Of a stretch of 32,031 nt of DNA, positions 29,332 to 32,031 are shown in pieces. The notes beneath the pieces are model-generated. The model was not told the origin of the DNA. It did not search any database and saw only the letters and a list, made by a program, of their open reading frames with translations. This stretch comes from a virus. How positions within the stretch are numbered: the stretch's first letter is position 1; every line of letters begins with the position of its first letter. The position numbers were made by a program, and so were the translations under genes. The stretch lies in the IMG/VR virus record IMGVR_UViG_3300021961_000372, positions 1 to 32,031 of that record; one strand, written 5' to 3'.

Positions 29332-29560
29332 CTTCTTCTCGCGTCTCCAAGGGCGCCACGTCACTGTCTTCCAGCTTCACGGCGCGGTTTGACTTCTTCA
29401 TGGCGGCAGGCTTCGCAGCCGGCTTCGGTGCATCAGCGACGGACACCCGGCGCATCTGGATGAGGGCATTGCCCTCACTGTCGGTCAACTCAACGACATC
29501 GCCAACATTGCGGCGGGCGCCGCCTGCATTGCACGATTTGAGTACGACATAATGTTTCAT
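29309..29560 (-). CDS. Small head-region protein (83 aa)
   Basis: The ATG at 29560 gives MKHYVVLKSCNAGGARRNVGDVVELTDSEGN. The C-terminus is Ala/Pro/Lys then acidic. This form resembles the small proteins found right after the capsid gene in many siphoviruses, sometimes called head fibre or head-tail connector proteins. GGGAGGG lies 8 bases upstream. A start at 29617 would cross the hairpin at 29585 and is rejected. Its exact role is unknown. Confidence 0.65.
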   Translation of the reverse strand: MKHYVVLKSCNAGGARRNVGDVVELTDSEGNALIQMRRVSVADAPKPAAKPAAMKKSNRAVKLEDSDVAPLETREEDGASDSE

Positions 29561-29584
29561 CTTCTGGCCCTCCCGGTCAGGGGA

Positions 29585-29607
29585 GGGAGAGCCTTTGTGG
29601 CTCTCCC
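29585..29607 (-). terminator. Perfect stem-loop after the capsid gene
   Basis: GGGAGAGCC (29585-29593) and GGCTCTCCC (29599-29607) form a 9-bp stem with a 5-base loop, 10 bases after the capsid stop. No T tract follows. It probably partly stops or stabilises the transcript so that capsid mRNA exceeds the downstream neck genes. Confidence 0.55.
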
Positions 29608-29616
29608 AAGTTAGCA

Positions 29617-31869
29617 TTACGCGCCGTCATTGTTGACTGCAAAGCTGACAGCGTGGCGGACGGCCACATCGCAGGTTTGCAGAGCGACGATGCGAACGGT
29701 GCCGCTGGTCGAGGCGGTGTACGGATCGACAGTAATGTCGAGGCCACCATACATACCAATGAGCAGATCCGCGAAGTTGCCGAAGTAGAGGTCACCAGCG
29801 GTGACTTGGTTCGACACGATTGCGCGGTAGCCATTGATCGTGCCACCCGGCTCAACGACGAACTGGCCCGAGCCGCTGTCTTTCGCGGTGGTCTTCAGCG
29901 CGCCGTACATCGAGGCGGGCAGAATGTAGGCCAGGTTGCCGAGAAGAGCATTGTCTTCAGCAACAGCGGTTTCCATCGCAACAACTTCAGCATAGGTCGG
30001 GTTGACACCAGCGAACGCGGTCGGAGCATTGATGCCCGAGGTGTTCTTGATGCCGGTCGGCTGACCAGCCGAACCCGAACCTTGCAGGCCGCCGTTGTCG
30101 ATAGCCAGAGCAAGACCAGTTGCGAGGTCGTTGCGGATCAGGGCTTCAATGTCCAAGGATGACTGCATCATCATAAGACGAGTGATGTCCGTGAATGCCC
30201 CAAGTGTCCTCGGGGTAAGGCTGGTTTGGCCGAAGGTCGGCTCGCTCTCAGCAGCGGCGCCACCCTCCGACGAAATCCAGCCAGCGGTCGAAGCGGCGGA
30301 TTTGCGCGGGATTTTGACATCGCCTTTGAGGCCGGTCAGCATGGTCGCACCAGCGGCCATAACCGACGAAGCATTGCGAAGGACATCAATGAAGTCACCG
30401 CCACGGTAGGCTTCCGCCACCATCGCGCTGTCGTCAGAGGTGTTCAGATCGCGCTTCGACAGTTTCCAAGAACGCTGAACATCGGACGGGATGTAAAGAC
30501 CTTGGGGGTCAATGCCGTCACGGCGGGCAGCTTCAGCAGCAGCTTCAAACTCGAAAGCGGCGGCTTCTTGGGCCTTGCGGTCCGAGGGGTTGGCCATCGC
30601 ACGAACGGCGTTCATCAGCGAGAATTGACGAACTTCTTTCTTGGTGAGGCCGATGTTGCTGTCGTCGAGCGGCTTGGAGCCGATCACGTCGAGCAGCTTG
30701 CCACGGAACTCAGCAAGCGAGGTGCCATCGCGCAGGGCTTCGTCAGCCATATCGCGCTTGTTGTGCTTGGCGGCGAGACGATAAATCTCGGCAGTCTCTT
30801 TGGCAGCAGTGCGGGCAGCTTCGGCCTTCACCGCTTCCATGTCGATTTTGACTTCTTCAGTCATTTTTCTCTCCATAGTGGGAGTTTCAGTTACTGGTTT
30901 TGCGGGTGAAGTCTCTGCCGCGCGACCAACGCCGACTGTCCTGTCAGCGGGAATCGAGACGACCGATACCTCCATTGGCGACCATGAATTGACCCGGTAG
31001 CTATCCTTGCCTTCACGATCCATTGCGTTGACTGCGTAGCCAACAGAGATGTTAGAACGGATACCGTCCATCACATCAGCGAAGACCTCTTTGGCCAGTC
31101 CGTTTCTCCCGAAACGAACCGTCGCGCGGAGACGCCGCGCCGAGCCATCAAGCTCTACGTTTTCCACCACGCCGATTTGCTGGCGCGGGTCATGGTCCAG
31201 CAGGAGCGGCATCCGACCAGACCTTGCGAAGTCTAGGTCAATGCTGCGAGCGCTGTGGTCCAGAATTTCCTTGCCGAATGAGCGCTCAACCGGCTCTTCG
31301 CTGCTGACAGCGATGCGAACGGTGCGCTTTTCTTCGTCAATGATCTTTGCTTCAGCGCCCATAGAGCGCGTCTTCATTTGCTCACGGCTGAAGCGAGCCT
31401 CATGCTCTTCCGCCTGCGGCTCTTCGACCGAAACCTCATCCTGGCGGACTTCATCGGCCTGAATTTCTTCGGTATGTTCCATAGCTACACCCTCAATATC
31501 TTGGGGCATAGTATCAGAAGTCTCTATATCTTGCATAGAGCGCTCTCCTTCCAGTGATTTGGCGATCTTGCGGCTCCACGAATAGCCAGCGTCTCCGCCC
31601 CAAAGCGCCCAAGCAATGCGACCATTGCTCGGGTAGCCATCTTCACCGGGGCTGAAGCCCTCGGCTTGCTTATCAACCTCGTGACGGCTGAAAAATGAAT
31701 ACATTCTCTTGACGGTTTCTTCCGACAGATTCTTGCCGTTGGTAATATCCCGCGCCCGAGCGATGCCGACCTCTGTGCCGCCACGACCATGCTCGCTGCG
31801 CCAATCGAGGCCGCGCTGTGCCTCAGTCTTCATCGCGTCTGTGGGCTTATACGGCAACAGCGTCTCCAT
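29617..31869 (-). CDS. Prohead protease fused to HK97-type major capsid protein (750 aa)
   Basis: One unbroken frame carries three parts. Residues 1-110 form a domain common in phage portal/protease regions (HGRGGTEVGIARARD, MYSFFSRHEVDK, YPSNGRIAWALWGGD). Residues about 170-320 are an HK97-type (U35) prohead protease: LLLDHDPRQQIG with the likely catalytic H227, NISVGYAV with S276, and MEVSVVSIPAD. From about 335 to the end lies the major capsid protein, starting with a charged helical delta-like part and ending with DVAVRHAVSF. The protease would free and trim the capsid subunits during head maturation. The ATG at 31869 is used; a TTG one codon earlier is possible. Confidence 0.92.
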   Translation of the reverse strand: METLLPYKPTDAMKTEAQRGLDWRSEHGRGGTEVGIARARDITNGKNLSEETVKRMYSFFSRHEVDKQAEGFSPGEDGYPSNGRIAWALWGGDAGYSWSRKIAKSLEGERSMQDIETSDTMPQDIEGVAMEHTEEIQADEVRQDEVSVEEPQAEEHEARFSREQMKTRSMGAEAKIIDEEKRTVRIAVSSEEPVERSFGKEILDHSARSIDLDFARSGRMPLLLDHDPRQQIGVVENVELDGSARRLRATVRFGRNGLAKEVFADVMDGIRSNISVGYAVNAMDREGKDSYRVNSWSPMEVSVVSIPADRTVGVGRAAETSPAKPVTETPTMERKMTEEVKIDMEAVKAEAARTAAKETAEIYRLAAKHNKRDMADEALRDGTSLAEFRGKLLDVIGSKPLDDSNIGLTKKEVRQFSLMNAVRAMANPSDRKAQEAAAFEFEAAAEAARRDGIDPQGLYIPSDVQRSWKLSKRDLNTSDDSAMVAEAYRGGDFIDVLRNASSVMAAGATMLTGLKGDVKIPRKSAASTAGWISSEGGAAAESEPTFGQTSLTPRTLGAFTDITRLMMMQSSLDIEALIRNDLATGLALAIDNGGLQGSGSAGQPTGIKNTSGINAPTAFAGVNPTYAEVVAMETAVAEDNALLGNLAYILPASMYGALKTTAKDSGSGQFVVEPGGTINGYRAIVSNQVTAGDLYFGNFADLLIGMYGGLDITVDPYTASTSGTVRIVALQTCDVAVRHAVSFAVNNDGA

Positions 31870-32031
31870 CAATGTCAGCTTGGACCGGCTGCTTCTCTCC
31901 GAACGGCTCGTAGGCCATTCTTAGGCCATACTGTTCAGCGATCTTCTTATCCTGCTCAATCGCGGCAAACGTATCCTCAGCATCGCGGCCATAGTTGGCG
32001 GCAATGTCGCTATGGCTCAAGATGCCGTTTT
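31847..32031 (-). CDS. Portal protein, C-terminal end (partial)
   Basis: The frame enters from the right edge and ends at 31847. The visible 61 residues include ILSHSDIAANYGRDAEDTF and YGLRMAYEPFG, the usual end of lambda-type portal proteins, which form the 12-part DNA gate of the head. The rest of the gene lies beyond the window. Its last 23 bases overlap the start of the protease-capsid gene. Confidence 0.85.
   Translation of the reverse strand, partial: NGILSHSDIAANYGRDAEDTFAAIEQDKKIAEQYGLRMAYEPFGEKQPVQADIDGDAVAV

Noticed and set aside
1-32031. Integrase, CI-type repressor, terminase, tRNA or rRNA genes
   Set aside because: Looked for in both strands; none recognised. The lysogeny question stays open because the genome is not complete in this window.

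Overview
The window is one continuous piece of a tailed double-stranded DNA phage (or prophage) genome with a siphovirus-type layout. It carries a lambda/HK97-style head and tail module, a primase-helicase replication module, a block of small accessory genes and a lysis block. The host is probably an alphaproteobacterium, perhaps aquatic: the holin resembles the gene-transfer-agent three-TM type, the small XRE regulator is of a kind common in Rhodobacterales-like genomes, and several virion proteins (GSFAL-repeat protein, EF-hand membrane protein, prohead-protease/capsid fusion) resemble those of marine phages. This host call is inference. I see no integrase, excisionase, CI-like repressor, terminase, tRNA or rRNA gene; the terminase and most of the portal gene should lie beyond the right edge.

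Layout. (1) 1-2000, leftward: a small operon with a gp88-like cysteine-rich protein and several tiny genes, two of them membrane peptides, ending at tandem GC hairpins (130-201). (2) 1957-3442: a repeat-dense zone with an AT-rich 8-mer array, a 23-bp iteron-like array, a 244-aa conserved phage gene, two more 23-mers, two small genes and a GGGAC/GTCCC dyad-hairpin cluster. It lies just downstream of the primase-helicase and looks like a candidate replication origin. (3) 3445-7969, leftward: primase-helicase, DUF2815-type ssDNA-binding protein, RecE/ExoVIII-like nuclease, two more PD-(D/E)XK proteins and a small RHH-like protein, all read from a promoter near 8000. (4) 8113-12463, rightward from a divergent promoter: a conserved RAMP-like unknown, then a highly ordered 5-bp-periodic array (8891-9149), then a run of small, stop/start-coupled genes including XRE and helix-turn-helix regulators, a DUF6378/MazG-like protein and a fourth PD-(D/E)XK protein. 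(5) 12457-32031, leftward late region, read in transcription order from the right edge: portal (partial), prohead protease fused to major capsid protein, head-tail joining and tail completion proteins, major tail protein, tail assembly chaperone with a -1 frameshift extension, tape measure, distal tail proteins, NlpC/P60-like protein, gpJ-like tip protein, fibres, a 17 x 20-residue repeat protein, a BppU-like protein, a possible spanin pair, secreted proteins, membrane proteins, GTA-type holin and GH19 endolysin.

The genes work together as a standard lytic programme: divergent early transcription gives replication and recombination functions on the left and regulatory or accessory functions on the right, and the long leftward late operon builds head, tail and fibres and ends in lysis. 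The least ordinary parts are non-coding: the hierarchical pentamer array with a fixed one-base register slip, the paired 8-mer and 23-mer arrays with DnaA-box-like cores, and the abutting GGGAC dyads. At least ten probable genes shorter than 60 codons are described here because their overlaps and ribosome binding sites support them.
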